Assembly (NCBI GenBank): GCA_947493005.1
Contig: CANLOY010000006.1
Coordinates: 124,001 to 188,000, forward strand
Source: an uncultured Roseivirga sp.
GTDB lineage: Bacteria; Bacteroidota; Bacteroidia; Cytophagales; Cyclobacteriaceae
DNA length: 64,000 nt
Reading direction: 5' to 3'
The notes under the pieces were generated by a model, which was given only the letters and a program-made list of their open reading frames with translations, was not told the origin of the DNA and made no database searches. A program made the position numbers and the translations under genes. The first letter of the stretch is position 1; every line of letters begins with the position of its first letter. Shown piece after piece: positions 8,392-17,454 of this stretch.

Positions 8392-9069
8392 TTAAAAATC
8401 GATATCCTGAATAAATATGACCTCTCTTATCCAATCCAGGTGTTTTAAATAATCTATTGTAACAGACGGTGGCTTTGAATCCATTTCTATGACATGACAA
8501 GCCCTGTCATTTTTACCCTTTCTATTCACTGACATTGAAGCAATGTTGCACTCATCATTTGCCAGTACTGTAGCAATAAAAGCAATGGCTCCTTTTCTGT
8601 CGTCAGCCAATAAAATCATAGTAGTTAGGTTAGCATTGAACCCTACGCTAAATCCATTTACTTCTGTGATTTTAATAACTCCTCCACCTCTGCTTTCTCC
8701 TATTACTTCTACCTCTCTTTCTCCGTTCTTCACCAATACTTTAACCGTATTCGGATGCATTGTTGATGCATTACCAATTGATCTGAACTTAAATTCAAAG
8801 TTTGCCTTCTCGGCTTCGTCAAATGCCATTTTGATTCTGACATCGTCTGTTTTAAAGTCCAGAAGCCCGGCAATGATTGCCCTATCACTTCCATGACCTT
8901 CATAAGTTCTTGCAAAAGAGTTGTAAAAAGTGATTTCGGCCGTTTCCGGATGTATCCCTAAAATTTTTCTAGCTACACGCCCAATTCTTACAACCCCAGC
9001 AGTATGAGAGCTTGATGGACCAATCATAACAGGGCCAATCATATCAAAAACACTACTTTGTTCTGCCAT
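8392..9069 (-). CDS. sdaAB: L-serine dehydratase, iron-sulfur type, beta subunit
   Basis: A protein of 225 residues corresponding to the beta chain of the two-subunit [4Fe-4S] L-serine ammonia-lyase, which converts serine to pyruvate and ammonia in the cytoplasm. The family signature IGPSSSHTAG is at 16-25, and an ACT-like regulatory domain occupies the last 70 residues or so (ANLTTMILLADDRKGAIAFI onward). The alpha subunit, which carries the iron-sulfur cysteines, is not in the window. The start is the only ATG that keeps the N-terminal VFDMIGPV segment. It is the first gene of a leftward set continuing into the TolC and HlyD genes with 9- and 4-base gaps; there is no obvious functional link, so cotranscription may be incidental. 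Confidence 0.88.
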   Translation of the reverse strand: MAEQSSVFDMIGPVMIGPSSSHTAGVVRIGRVARKILGIHPETAEITFYNSFARTYEGHGSDRAIIAGLLDFKTDDVRIKMAFDEAEKANFEFKFRSIGNASTMHPNTVKVLVKNGEREVEVIGESRGGGVIKITEVNGFSVGFNANLTTMILLADDRKGAIAFIATVLANDECNIASMSVNRKGKNDRACHVIEMDSKPPSVTIDYLKHLDWIREVIFIQDIDF

Positions 9070-9151
9070 TTTGCTTAATTATATCAAATTCAATATTAGA
9101 GAAATAAGTACTAGTTGATTTTCTATTATGTTTGAAAGGTCAATACCTTCC

Positions 9152-9982
9152 ATGAAAGCAATATTTAACTCTCGAACAATTGAACATTCTGATCATCTAC
9201 TAAAAACAGGTAATCGGGCATTTTGTTATGGAGACGGCCTCTTTGAAACAATTGTTACAGGCGAAGATAGAATTAATCTAATCGATTATCACTTGCAAAG
9301 ATTAAAGAAAGGTTGTGAGGTTTTAGGCATCAAATTCCCTAACCTCTTATCCAATAAAAAGCTCGCAGAAATGATAGCTCAATTAAAGGCAGAGAATGGT
9401 ATTTCAGGAGCTACAAGAACAAAGCTGATTCTATGGAGAAATGAAGGTGGGTTGTACACTCCTAACCAATCAAGTGCTTCTTTTTATCTGGAAGTAAAAC
9501 CTCATACTTCGTCTTTCTATCAAGAACACAGAACCATTGGTATTTCAAAGAACCTTCACACTCTACAGTCCCCTATTTCCTTTGCTAAAACTACCAATGC
9601 CTTGACTTATGTGATGGCAGGAAGAGAGAAAAATGAAAGGGGTCTGGATGAAATTATACTAACAGATATACAAGGGAACTTATCTGAAACACATATCTCT
9701 AATTTATTCTGGACGATTGATGAGCAAATATTTACTCCAAAACTAGATACTGGCTGTATAAACGGGGTTATGAGAACTTACCTGATGGAGGCACTTCAAA
9801 TGGAGAATAATCCTGTGAAAGAAGTAATGGCAAAACCTGAAGCACTGTTTCAGGCCAGACATATTTTCACTACCAATGCTTCCGCAATAAAGTACTTCTC
9901 ATGTATTGAAGGGCAAAACAAAGTGTACCAAAACCCTCTGCAACTTCTAATGCCTTTTCTTAAACGGCTACCTCTGCCTTGA
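9152..9982 (+). CDS. Class IV PLP aminotransferase (branched-chain aminotransferase / aminodeoxychorismate lyase fold)
   Basis: About 276 residues from the start chosen here (an in-frame ATG at 9128 would add 8). Fold-type IV motifs are present: YGDGLFETI near 28, the PLP lysine in the FAKTTNAL segment, and the cofactor-binding [10 protein letters not shown] segment followed by [10 protein letters not shown]. The family includes BCAT, D-amino acid transaminase and PabC. This length and the Bacteroidota neighbours are compatible with PabC or BCAT-like activity, and thyA next door (folate-dependent) mildly favours PabC. Substrate specificity cannot be read from the motifs alone. The end overlaps the end of the convergent thyA by 23 bases. 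ATG 9152 was chosen because relatives begin 1-3 residues before the first strand. Confidence 0.75.
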   Translation: MKAIFNSRTIEHSDHLLKTGNRAFCYGDGLFETIVTGEDRINLIDYHLQRLKKGCEVLGIKFPNLLSNKKLAEMIAQLKAENGISGATRTKLILWRNEGGLYTPNQSSASFYLEVKPHTSSFYQEHRTIGISKNLHTLQSPISFAKTTNALTYVMAGREKNERGLDEIILTDIQGNLSETHISNLFWTIDEQIFTPKLDTGCINGVMRTYLMEALQMENNPVKEVMAKPEALFQARHIFTTNASAIKYFSCIEGQNKVYQNPLQLLMPFLKRLPLP

Positions 9983-10754
9983 TATGCGGATGAGGATCGT
10001 AGCCTACCAATTCGAAATCTTCAAATTTGAAGTCGAACAGATCGGTTACTTCTGGATTTAACTTCATTGTTGGTAATGGTCTGAAACCCCTGGTCAATTG
10101 AAGCTCGGCTTGCTCGAAATGATTCGAATACAAATGTGCATCTCCAAAAGTGTGTACAAAATCACCTGGTTTAAGTCCACAAACCTGTGCTACCATTAGT
10201 ACTAGCAACGAATAGGAAGCAATATTGAAAGGTACTCCAAGAAAAACATCAGCACTACGCTGATAGAGCTGACAGCTCAATCTCCCATCGGCTACATAAA
10301 ACTGAAAAAAAGCATGACATGGAGGCAAAGCCATATTTTCTACATCAGCCACATTCCAGGCACTCACAATCAGCCTTCTGCTATTGGGAGAATTCTTTAT
10401 TTGGTCAACAACCTTTGAAATTTGGTCAATGGTACCTCCATCTCTTGCAGGCCAATTTCTCCATTGATAACCATAAACAGGGCCAAGGTTTCCGTCCTCG
10501 TCAGCCCATTCATCCCATATCCTTACCCCATTATCCTTGAGGTACTTGATGTTTGTATCTCCTTTTAAAAACCATAGCAACTCATGAATAATAGACCTCA
10601 AGTGAAGTTTCTTAGTGGTAATCACAGGAAAGCCTTCCGAAAGATCAAATCTCATCTGATGCCCAAAAACACTTTTTGTGCCAGTACCAGTTCTATCGCC
10701 TTTCTCAACACCATTTTCTAAAATATGCCTCATTAAGTCGTGATACTGCTTCAT
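9960..10754 (-). CDS. thyA: Thymidylate synthase
   Basis: A protein of 264 residues, exactly the length of E. coli ThyA. It methylates dUMP to dTMP using 5,10-methylene-tetrahydrofolate in the cytoplasm. The catalytic cysteine is C146 in [10 protein letters not shown]; Arg21 of GDRTGTGT, the [13 protein letters not shown] dUMP-binding loop and the C-terminal Val are all in place. A dihydrofolate reductase gene, often next to thyA, is not found here; the gene stands alone, convergent with the aminotransferase (23-base tail overlap) and divergent from the RND exporter (29 bases between starts). No part of the protein looks unusual. Confidence 0.97.
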   Translation of the reverse strand: MKQYHDLMRHILENGVEKGDRTGTGTKSVFGHQMRFDLSEGFPVITTKKLHLRSIIHELLWFLKGDTNIKYLKDNGVRIWDEWADEDGNLGPVYGYQWRNWPARDGGTIDQISKVVDQIKNSPNSRRLIVSAWNVADVENMALPPCHAFFQFYVADGRLSCQLYQRSADVFLGVPFNIASYSLLVLMVAQVCGLKPGDFVHTFGDAHLYSNHFEQAELQLTRGFRPLPTMKLNPEVTDLFDFKFEDFELVGYDPHPHIKAEVAV

Positions 10755-10783
10755 AATTGTTTTGATTTTCTAGATTTGAATCA

Positions 10784-13090
10784 ATGAACAAATTAAAGCA
10801 AAATGTGACTAAAGGGAAGGTTTCCTCTGAAGTTTTTCAAGAGACTAACTGGATAGTCAATTTTGCAACTCTGAGTAAGCAAAAGTCACTCATCAGGCTT
10901 ACTCTGCTAGCAATTATCACCATTTTCCTTTGCTTTCAGATTCCAAAGCTGCGCTTTAATTATGACTTCGATAGCTTTTTTCCTCGAGGCGATGAGGATT
11001 TGGCATATTATGAAATGCTTAACGAAAAGTTTGGAGAATATAACAACTTTCTATTTGTAGTATCAAAGCACACAAACCCACTTTCTGAACAGTCATTATC
11101 TCAAATAAGCAGTACCATAAAGCAACTGGAAACCTGGTCTGAGATCAAAAGCATAGATAGTCCCTTAAGTGCTCAAAAAATTCAAATTACCCCCTTTGGT
11201 ATCAACACTATTAATTTGATAACAACCAAGGGCGCATCAGTTTCTACAGTTCAAAAAAATGGATTGGTTGGCAAGTTCTTCGGAAGAGACGGAAAGTCAA
11301 CAATGCTAATTATAAGGCATGAGGCTTTTGACGAAAAAAAGGAGGCTGATCTTTTCTTCCGTAAACTGAGTGATTACTTAGAAAAAGCACTCAATCAAAA
11401 TCACCTGATCTCGGGGAAAATACAAATGCAGCATGACTTTACACTGAAGCTCGAAAACGAGTTATCCAGAATGTTGATTTTGTCCTTACTCTTTGTTGTA
11501 ACACTTCTCACATTACTATTCAGGAGTACGAAAGGTGTAATTATTCCAATGCTCACCTTGTTGATTACTCTAGTCTGGACAATGGGGTTTCTTGCCCTTA
11601 CAGGCAAACCTATAGACATTATGGTTGTCATTATACCTTCTATTTTATTGATAGTAGCCCTATCGGATGTAATCCATTTTGTACATAAGTTTGATGATTT
11701 GCGTGCTACCGGCATGAATAAAACCGAGGCTATAAAAGCCACTATACTATTCATAGGAAAAGCAACTTGCCTAACCTCTATTACAACCTGTATTGGTTTT
11801 TTAAGTTTATTCGCTATTCCTATTCAGCCTATACAAGACTTTGGACTTTATACAGCAATCGGAGTATTGTTTGCCTTTGTTGTTACTTTCCTACTAATAC
11901 CCTCACTATTCTTCTTCTTTTCAAGACCAATTGAAAAGCCAAACCTCAAGTTACCTTTATGGGGCAACTTTATGGGTCAGTGCTTTGTAAAACTGGTTAA
12001 ACGCAGGAAGCCTATTGTTGGTATTATTGGAATTGTTTCTCTAGTTCTAATCAGCGGTGTAACCGACTTAAGGTTGAACACATCCATTATTGTCGGCTTT
12101 CAAAAGAATGAACCTGAGTTAACTCAAGTTAACTATTTCGATCAGAACTTTGATGGTTACAAGCCTTTTGAGATGGGGATAAAGGTTGCTACCAATCATG
12201 ACATTACTGAGCTCAGTGTTTTAAGGGAGATAGAAAAAATAGAGCAGTATTTAAGAAACTCGCATGGAGTCGCTCAGATTGAATCTCCATTAAGTCTTAT
12301 TAGAACCGTTAACTCAGGAATTCACGGAGCCTCAGAAAACCATTACGTTATTCCAGATTCAAAAGACAGTAAACGTGTTAGCCAATTATACTACTCTCCC
12401 AGACTTAGAACTACAAGATCACTCTTTCAAAGTACTGATAAATCTATCGCAAGAATAATTGGAAGATCACAAGATATAGGAAGTGCTGAATCCAGTGTAC
12501 TAAATAAAAAATTAAATAGCTTCCTCACCAATAATATTGATAACACACTTATAGAGGCTAAACTAACAGGCACATCATATTTAATAGATAAAACTGATAA
12601 CTATGTTGTTTGGTCATTAATAAAAGGTCTTGGTATAGCCGCAATCAGCGTATCATTATGCCTGTTTCTGTTTTTCAGACATTGGCAAATTATACTGTTT
12701 TCACTTATTCCTAATCTAACCCCTATAGCCATCCTATTTGGTCTAATGGGGATTTTTCAAATCGACCTGAATATCTCTACGGCCGTAGTATTCACTGTTG
12801 CATTTGGCATTGCAGTGGATGACAGCATTCATTTGATTGCCAGATATTACTTGGAGAAACAACAACACAAAACGCCATTACTGGCACTAAAACGTGCATT
12901 CATAGGAACTGGTAAGAGTATAATAGTAACCAGTTTAGTTATACTCTCTGGTTTCTCACTTTTTATGACATCAGGCTTATCATCTCCATTCTATCTTGGG
13001 TTGTTTATTGTGCTAACCACTGTCATAGCGTTGATACTGGACTTAACAATTCTACCTCTGCTTATTCTAAAAACTTCTAGAAAGAATTAG
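10784..13090 (+). CDS. MMPL/RND superfamily transporter (HAE3-like exporter)
   Basis: A polytopic inner-membrane protein of 768 residues with the duplicated RND layout. There is one helix near 35-55 and a periplasmic domain with a YDFDSFFPRGDED segment. A block of about five helices (about 225-375) follows, including IPSILLIVALSDVIHFVHKF, then a second single helix near 410, a second periplasmic domain, and a second five-helix block with the paired VAFGIAVDDSIHLIARY motif. At under 800 residues it is a half-size exporter of the HAE3/MMPL kind, which moves lipids, hopanoids or sterol-like molecules rather than drugs. No adaptor or accessory gene is adjacent. It ends by overlapping the convergent DUF5723 gene by 4 bases. 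Confidence 0.82.
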   Translation: MNKLKQNVTKGKVSSEVFQETNWIVNFATLSKQKSLIRLTLLAIITIFLCFQIPKLRFNYDFDSFFPRGDEDLAYYEMLNEKFGEYNNFLFVVSKHTNPLSEQSLSQISSTIKQLETWSEIKSIDSPLSAQKIQITPFGINTINLITTKGASVSTVQKNGLVGKFFGRDGKSTMLIIRHEAFDEKKEADLFFRKLSDYLEKALNQNHLISGKIQMQHDFTLKLENELSRMLILSLLFVVTLLTLLFRSTKGVIIPMLTLLITLVWTMGFLALTGKPIDIMVVIIPSILLIVALSDVIHFVHKFDDLRATGMNKTEAIKATILFIGKATCLTSITTCIGFLSLFAIPIQPIQDFGLYTAIGVLFAFVVTFLLIPSLFFFFSRPIEKPNLKLPLWGNFMGQCFVKLVKRRKPIVGIIGIVSLVLISGVTDLRLNTSIIVGFQKNEPELTQVNYFDQNFDGYKPFEMGIKVATNHDITELSVLREIEKIEQYLRNSHGVAQIESPLSLIRTVNSGIHGASENHYVIPDSKDSKRVSQLYYSPRLRTTRSLFQSTDKSIARIIGRSQDIGSAESSVLNKKLNSFLTNNIDNTLIEAKLTGTSYLIDKTDNYVVWSLIKGLGIAAISVSLCLFLFFRHWQIILFSLIPNLTPIAILFGLMGIFQIDLNISTAVVFTVAFGIAVDDSIHLIARYYLEKQQHKTPLLALKRAFIGTGKSIIVTSLVILSGFSLFMTSGLSSPFYLGLFIVLTTVIALILDLTILPLLILKTSRKN

Positions 13091-14454
13091 AGTTCATCCA
13101 AATCAATCACATCAGATTTTTTCCTCCACTTTTTGTAGCCAAACATTAAATTAAGTCCAAAGCGGAAATCAGCCTTAGAAAACCTTTCCGGTCTATTCAT
13201 CACCAAAACATTGTCCATTGCCAAGTACAGCTGTAGAGGGCCAATATTAGTACCAAGGTTAGCACCAATGTTTGTTTCATTATTTGCCCTTCTATAGGTA
13301 CCCAAGATTCCAAAAACAAACTTGTCAAATTTGTGATTGTAAGATAGTGCATAGTTGGCTGGAAGGTTGCTCAGTGCATTTGATTTGAAATAAGTGATTG
13401 AGAATCTATCATCAGGTGTTAGATATGCAGAGGCCGTCAGGTATACCTTCCTCGGCAGGTTGGTCTTAAAAGCCAGAGTGGTTTCATTGGAATTGAACTT
13501 ATTCTCTATGCTATCTTTAAAAACCTCACCTGAATCCTGAATACCATCTAATTCAACTCCAACAAAAGTTACCGTTGTATCAGCGGTATTGTAATTCCTG
13601 GCATTGTCTTTCCACTCAATCGAACCGATATCATTCACTGCAGCTTCAACTTCTAACCATTTTAGAGGTCTAAATTTAGCTCCTATATCAAAAGCAACAG
13701 TTCTGTTCTCATTATTGAGGAGATATCCAACAATATCATCGTAAGCTGGATCATCAGAATTCGTTAGGTAATCTAAGCCGGCCACGTTGGCTGTACCATT
13801 CTGAACGGCAATCTGCCAGCTAAAGTCTGTGGCATCAGTAGATAAAGAGCCACTGGCATTTTCATCTAATGAAGCATGGAAAATGCCTGACACTAGTTTT
13901 GCCCTTGCTCCAATTGTCAACCTATTTTCTAAAAACCTTCTTGCATAACCAATACCTACTTCATGATAAGCTTCCATTCTTATTCTGGTATCAGAAAAAT
14001 CAACAGTCCCTCCTATTTTATTAGAATTACCATTGGCAAGAAAATCTATAAAGTCTCTTCCATAAGTAAAGTTGAAAGTAGCTCTGGCATTGGCAAAGAA
14101 TGAATAGCCTCCATTTTTGGTTTTTATACCTAGATGGAACAGATTAGATGTAAGATCAAGATTCAGAAAATTCTCATCCTGCGCAGCCTCATTCATAATA
14201 TTGAAATCGAGCGTAAAGTCTCTCTGACCATCAGGTCTGTGTAAAATCTCCTCCAGTTTCAGGTCTCCTTGTATAGCAAACCCAACATTAGCACCAGGCA
14301 AACTTATAGTCAGCGAATTATTAGGAACAAACGCTGGTTGAAGTCCCTGAGTTTGTGGGATAATGTCTCGTAATTGATAGAACGACAAATATCCTTGAGC
14401 ATTTACACTGGTGACACCAAAAACGAATAGTATAATTATTACTAGCTTCTTCAT
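13087..14454 (-). CDS. DUF5723 family outer membrane protein
   Basis: A protein of 455 residues with a signal peptide (1-19, ending VNAQ). A beta-rich sequence follows that is typical of DUF5723, whose members are predicted outer-membrane barrels restricted to Bacteroidota. Family features are the N-terminal LSFYQLRDIIPQTQGLQPAF and the repeated amphipathic strands with glycine-aromatic turns. Function is unknown. The gene begins 1 base after the stop of the lipoprotein gene at 14456-16075, indicating tight coupling; the two proteins may work together at the outer membrane, for example in adhesion or export, but this is inference. The C-terminal DLDEL tail is charged and does not carry a secretion-system sorting motif. 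Confidence 0.72.
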   Translation of the reverse strand: MKKLVIIILFVFGVTSVNAQGYLSFYQLRDIIPQTQGLQPAFVPNNSLTISLPGANVGFAIQGDLKLEEILHRPDGQRDFTLDFNIMNEAAQDENFLNLDLTSNLFHLGIKTKNGGYSFFANARATFNFTYGRDFIDFLANGNSNKIGGTVDFSDTRIRMEAYHEVGIGYARRFLENRLTIGARAKLVSGIFHASLDENASGSLSTDATDFSWQIAVQNGTANVAGLDYLTNSDDPAYDDIVGYLLNNENRTVAFDIGAKFRPLKWLEVEAAVNDIGSIEWKDNARNYNTADTTVTFVGVELDGIQDSGEVFKDSIENKFNSNETTLAFKTNLPRKVYLTASAYLTPDDRFSITYFKSNALSNLPANYALSYNHKFDKFVFGILGTYRRANNETNIGANLGTNIGPLQLYLAMDNVLVMNRPERFSKADFRFGLNLMFGYKKWRKKSDVIDLDEL

Positions 14455-14455
14455 C

Positions 14456-16075
14456 TTAATTGCCCCCCGTGTTTACTTCAACATCTGCCTGAACTGCCAA
14501 CCTGAACTTGAGTTCATAATCACTAAAGAACTTAACCCCTGCCCCCTGCTGAGCATCGGTTGTAGTTAGTGTAGCTATGACATTAATACTTGTTGCGGAT
14601 TCGATTGACCTGATATCCGCATCTTCTAAGAGAATATCGAAAGTAGACTCAGCGACTTCAGTAGTCCTACCATTGGCCCCAACCGGAGCGGCTGTAAATA
14701 CTGCTCTTTCATCCAACGTATAAATTACATTACCTTGAGCGTCTCTGAATTGTAATTCAACCAAACCACCTAATGGCAGTTCGTTTTCTGCAATCACTCT
14801 GAATAACAACCTTTTGGCTTCTTCCAGATCGCTTCCGTTACCAAAGTCTACAACCTCTTCAGCTTTGAGCGCATTGATATTTAACTCTAGTGGAATTTCA
14901 ATCTCAATCTGGACATCCAGGATACTTTCATCATTTACAAAATTGTAAACACCTCCAGCAGCTGCTGGATTAGACTCAGCTTCTACTTCCATAATTACTT
15001 TTCGAGGTTTGGAAGAGATTAGGTCGTTGATATTGGAATTGGTTCTATTTAGTTCTATTTCTGTCCTCACTATTTGTCCTTCTTGAGCAACCGTTGGCGC
15101 AACAATAACCTGCTGGTTATTTACCACACTCCCCTGTAAAGGAATAATAGCTCCTGTTTCACTGACTGCAGCTACTTCCTGAAAATTGATTCCCAACGGG
15201 AACCCAAAACTATTGTCAAAAATAAATTTGATTCTTGGGTCGTCAAATCTGATATTTCCTGCATCAAAATTCTCAAAGAAATCAAGGTTAACTACTTGAA
15301 AGTTCACCGCCAGAGCTTGATTTCCTACATTTCCGTAAACGCTCTTAAATGTTGTATTAGCAATCCCCAAACTGAAGGTCAACCTGTCAGTTGCCGTAAT
15401 ACTGGAAGTTGGTGTCACAATAGCATCATACTCCAGCCTTATTAAGAACTTACTAGAAGATGGGTTTCCTGAAGCATCTTCATTGAAAAGGCCAATAAAA
15501 TCAGATAAGTCTTCAGCTTGATTGAAGCCTCCACCACCTGGGGTAAGACTTCCACTGATTACTAAAGGAGTATTATTCTTTTCTAAAGAGATAAAAGTGG
15601 CTGTAAAATTAATTTGAGCATTAAAGTCTGAACTTGCTGTAAAATTGAAGTTACCAGATTTAAAGAAAATGCTATCATACGCTTCCGCACCTCTTTGGCT
15701 TAAGTCAAATTCAAAAAGTTGAGAAGCCGAAATTGTAGCTGTTACTGCAGGGTTACTTAGGTTTACACCTGCTGAAAGGGAGGCTCCAAAATTCTGATCC
15801 AGAACTGCTAAAAAAGCAGATGCGCTCTGAGACTGCAAAGCTTCTTGATAAGTAAGTGTAATTACATTCTCATCATTTGAACCTACATTGGCTCCTGCAT
15901 CGTTCAACTCATCAAAGAGTTCTTCTACCGTGTAGGTAATTTCTCCAATTGGTAAAGCAATAGAAGGATCCCAAATAATGTCTCCAAACTCTGTTTCTTC
16001 AAAATACTTCACATTGCATGAAGGAATTATTGCAATAACGAAACAGACCAGGCAAGCAATTAAAATTTGTTTCAT
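14456..16075 (-). CDS. Conserved lipoprotein of unknown function
   Basis: A protein of 539 residues with a lipoprotein signal peptide (IIPSC, Cys20), so it is probably anchored in the outer membrane. The mature part is Asp/Asn/Ser-rich and beta-strand-rich, without obvious repeats or enzyme motifs; the first segment DIIWDPSIALPIGEITYTVEE recurs in Bacteroidota lipoproteins encoded beside DUF5723 genes. I do not recognise a named domain. Its stop is 1 base before the DUF5723 start, so the pair is likely translated from one message with PspC and EEP genes upstream (39- and 25-base gaps). A structural role as a partner of the barrel is a guess. Confidence 0.6.
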   Translation of the reverse strand: MKQILIACLVCFVIAIIPSCNVKYFEETEFGDIIWDPSIALPIGEITYTVEELFDELNDAGANVGSNDENVITLTYQEALQSQSASAFLAVLDQNFGASLSAGVNLSNPAVTATISASQLFEFDLSQRGAEAYDSIFFKSGNFNFTASSDFNAQINFTATFISLEKNNTPLVISGSLTPGGGGFNQAEDLSDFIGLFNEDASGNPSSSKFLIRLEYDAIVTPTSSITATDRLTFSLGIANTTFKSVYGNVGNQALAVNFQVVNLDFFENFDAGNIRFDDPRIKFIFDNSFGFPLGINFQEVAAVSETGAIIPLQGSVVNNQQVIVAPTVAQEGQIVRTEIELNRTNSNINDLISSKPRKVIMEVEAESNPAAAGGVYNFVNDESILDVQIEIEIPLELNINALKAEEVVDFGNGSDLEEAKRLLFRVIAENELPLGGLVELQFRDAQGNVIYTLDERAVFTAAPVGANGRTTEVAESTFDILLEDADIRSIESATSINVIATLTTTDAQQGAGVKFFSDYELKFRLAVQADVEVNTGGN

Positions 16076-16114
16076 GAAATTTTTGTTTCAGTGGTCAATG
16101 GTTGATCAGGCGAG

Positions 16115-16312
16115 CTAATCACTTGGTAAGGCAACCCAGAATATTGAATACACAATAAAGCCCGGAAGCCCGGCAGTAAAAATGGATATCAAGACATAAA
16201 TAAACCTAACTAAGGTTGCGTCCCAACCCAACCGCTCAGCAAAGCCTCCGCATACGCCAGCAACTACTTTTTCAGTACTCGATCTTCTTAGTTTAGTTTT
16301 GTCCGAAGTCAT
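16115..16312 (-). CDS. PspC domain protein, 65 aa
   Basis: A small single-domain PspC protein. The family core KVVAGVCGGFAERLGWD is at 15-31, followed by one membrane helix (about 36-60). In enterobacteria PspC relays envelope stress in the phage-shock response; stand-alone PspC proteins of this size are common in Bacteroidota, where their role is not established. No PspA, PspF or other phage-shock gene is in the window. The gene lies between an EEP phosphatase gene (25 bases upstream) and the lipoprotein gene (39 bases downstream), all leftward, which suggests an envelope-related operon. Confidence 0.85.
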   Translation of the reverse strand: MTSDKTKLRRSSTEKVVAGVCGGFAERLGWDATLVRFIYVLISIFTAGLPGFIVYSIFWVALPSD

Positions 16313-16337
16313 AAAAATCCTATTCTAAACGTCTAAG

Positions 16338-17345
16338 TTAACGACTTAACTCATAAATACCTATTAGAGGAAAGTGATCGGAATAATAGACATTATTTAT
16401 GGTCTTGAAGGCTTTCAAAGTAAACTCATTGGAATAAAACTGATTATCTATTCTTAGGAAAGGTAGCTTGTTATTAAAGGTAGCTCCAAGCACTTTACCT
16501 TTCTTTTCAAAAGCATTGGAATAGTGCTTTCTCAATTGGAAATAATTGTAGCTAAATGGCACATCATTAAAATCCCCTGTGATTAGAACAGGATACTTAC
16601 ACTTTAAAGAATGTTCTACCAGATCCTTAACCTGCCTCGCTCTGCTTACGCTGGCTTTAATAAATTTATTCTTTACACTTTCATACTCTTTTTTAATCCC
16701 ATCAGTAGTCTGGATGGTTTCTGGATTAATGCTCATTGATTCAAGATGCACATTGTAAACCCTTACCGTATCTGGTCCTATTTGTAAATCAGTGAATAGA
16801 ATATTATTAGTCACCCCTGCATCATAAAGCGCCCCTCCTGTTACAATGGGATATTTTGAGAAAATTGCAAAGCTATTGGAATAGCCTCCCAAAAAGACTT
16901 CATAACTATGTGTGCGCTTAATAGCCTCATAATTAGCAGTTGTTGCTGCAAACTCTTGAAGACAAACAATATCTGCATCATTTTCTTCAATAAAAGAGAT
17001 AATCTTTCGGTTTACATCCTTGGTGTGACTGTAGTTAAACCGCATGATGTTAAAATTAAGTACCTTAATTCCATCACTAGTCATATCTCCTCCACTATTA
17101 AATGAAACACCAACATTGATAAATGGCCAGCCACAAACAATTAGAATAAATGCTACCCAGCCCAGTTTGGATTTAAAAGCAAGACTGATAATGAGAAATA
17201 ACAAATTCAGAAGCAGTACAAAAGGAATACCAAATGAGATAAGGCCTGAGAACCTAAATGTGGTAGGCGAAATTAGTACACTGCTGTATACTAGAAGAGT
17301 CAAGAAAACCCAGATTATAACTGGTAATTTGGCTACAGGTTTCAT
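16338..17345 (-). CDS. Membrane-anchored endonuclease/exonuclease/phosphatase family protein
   Basis: A protein of 335 residues. Three hydrophobic segments (about 7-27, 33-58, 62-80) precede an EEP catalytic domain. Visible active-site parts are LNFNIMRFN (near 97), the metal-binding Glu in IVCLQEFA, the TGDFNDVPFS segment and the C-terminal SDHFPLIG histidine. The fold covers DNases, sphingomyelinases and inositol phosphatases; the membrane anchor suggests an envelope substrate such as a lipid or nucleotide, but specificity is not readable. It is first in the leftward series EEP-PspC-lipoprotein-DUF5723. A terminator at 17411-17434 upstream separates it from the FtsX-like permease. Confidence 0.8.
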   Translation of the reverse strand: MKPVAKLPVIIWVFLTLLVYSSVLISPTTFRFSGLISFGIPFVLLLNLLFLIISLAFKSKLGWVAFILIVCGWPFINVGVSFNSGGDMTSDGIKVLNFNIMRFNYSHTKDVNRKIISFIEENDADIVCLQEFAATTANYEAIKRTHSYEVFLGGYSNSFAIFSKYPIVTGGALYDAGVTNNILFTDLQIGPDTVRVYNVHLESMSINPETIQTTDGIKKEYESVKNKFIKASVSRARQVKDLVEHSLKCKYPVLITGDFNDVPFSYNYFQLRKHYSNAFEKKGKVLGATFNNKLPFLRIDNQFYSNEFTLKAFKTINNVYYSDHFPLIGIYELSR

Positions 17346-17410
17346 TTGATAAGAAAGACCACTATTCTAACCATTTTGATTGAACTTTCTTATACCAATG
17401 AGCATAAAAA

Positions 17411-17434
17411 AAGCAGTTTGATGACAAACTGCTT
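17411..17434 (-). terminator. Intrinsic terminator of the FtsX-like permease gene
   Basis: A perfect 10-bp stem (17411-17420 with 17425-17434) with loop ATGA. Read on the minus strand, the 3' arm leads into a run of T residues (17412-17406), placing the end of the message about 20 bases after the permease stop at 17455. Confidence 0.8.
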
Positions 17435-17454
17435 TTCTGACATATGAATCCTTG

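Noticed and set aside
10771-10778. TAGATTTG as promoter of the MMPL/RND gene
   Set aside because: Matches the -7 consensus but is only 5 bases before the ATG, and no -33 partner exists at proper spacing; likely chance.
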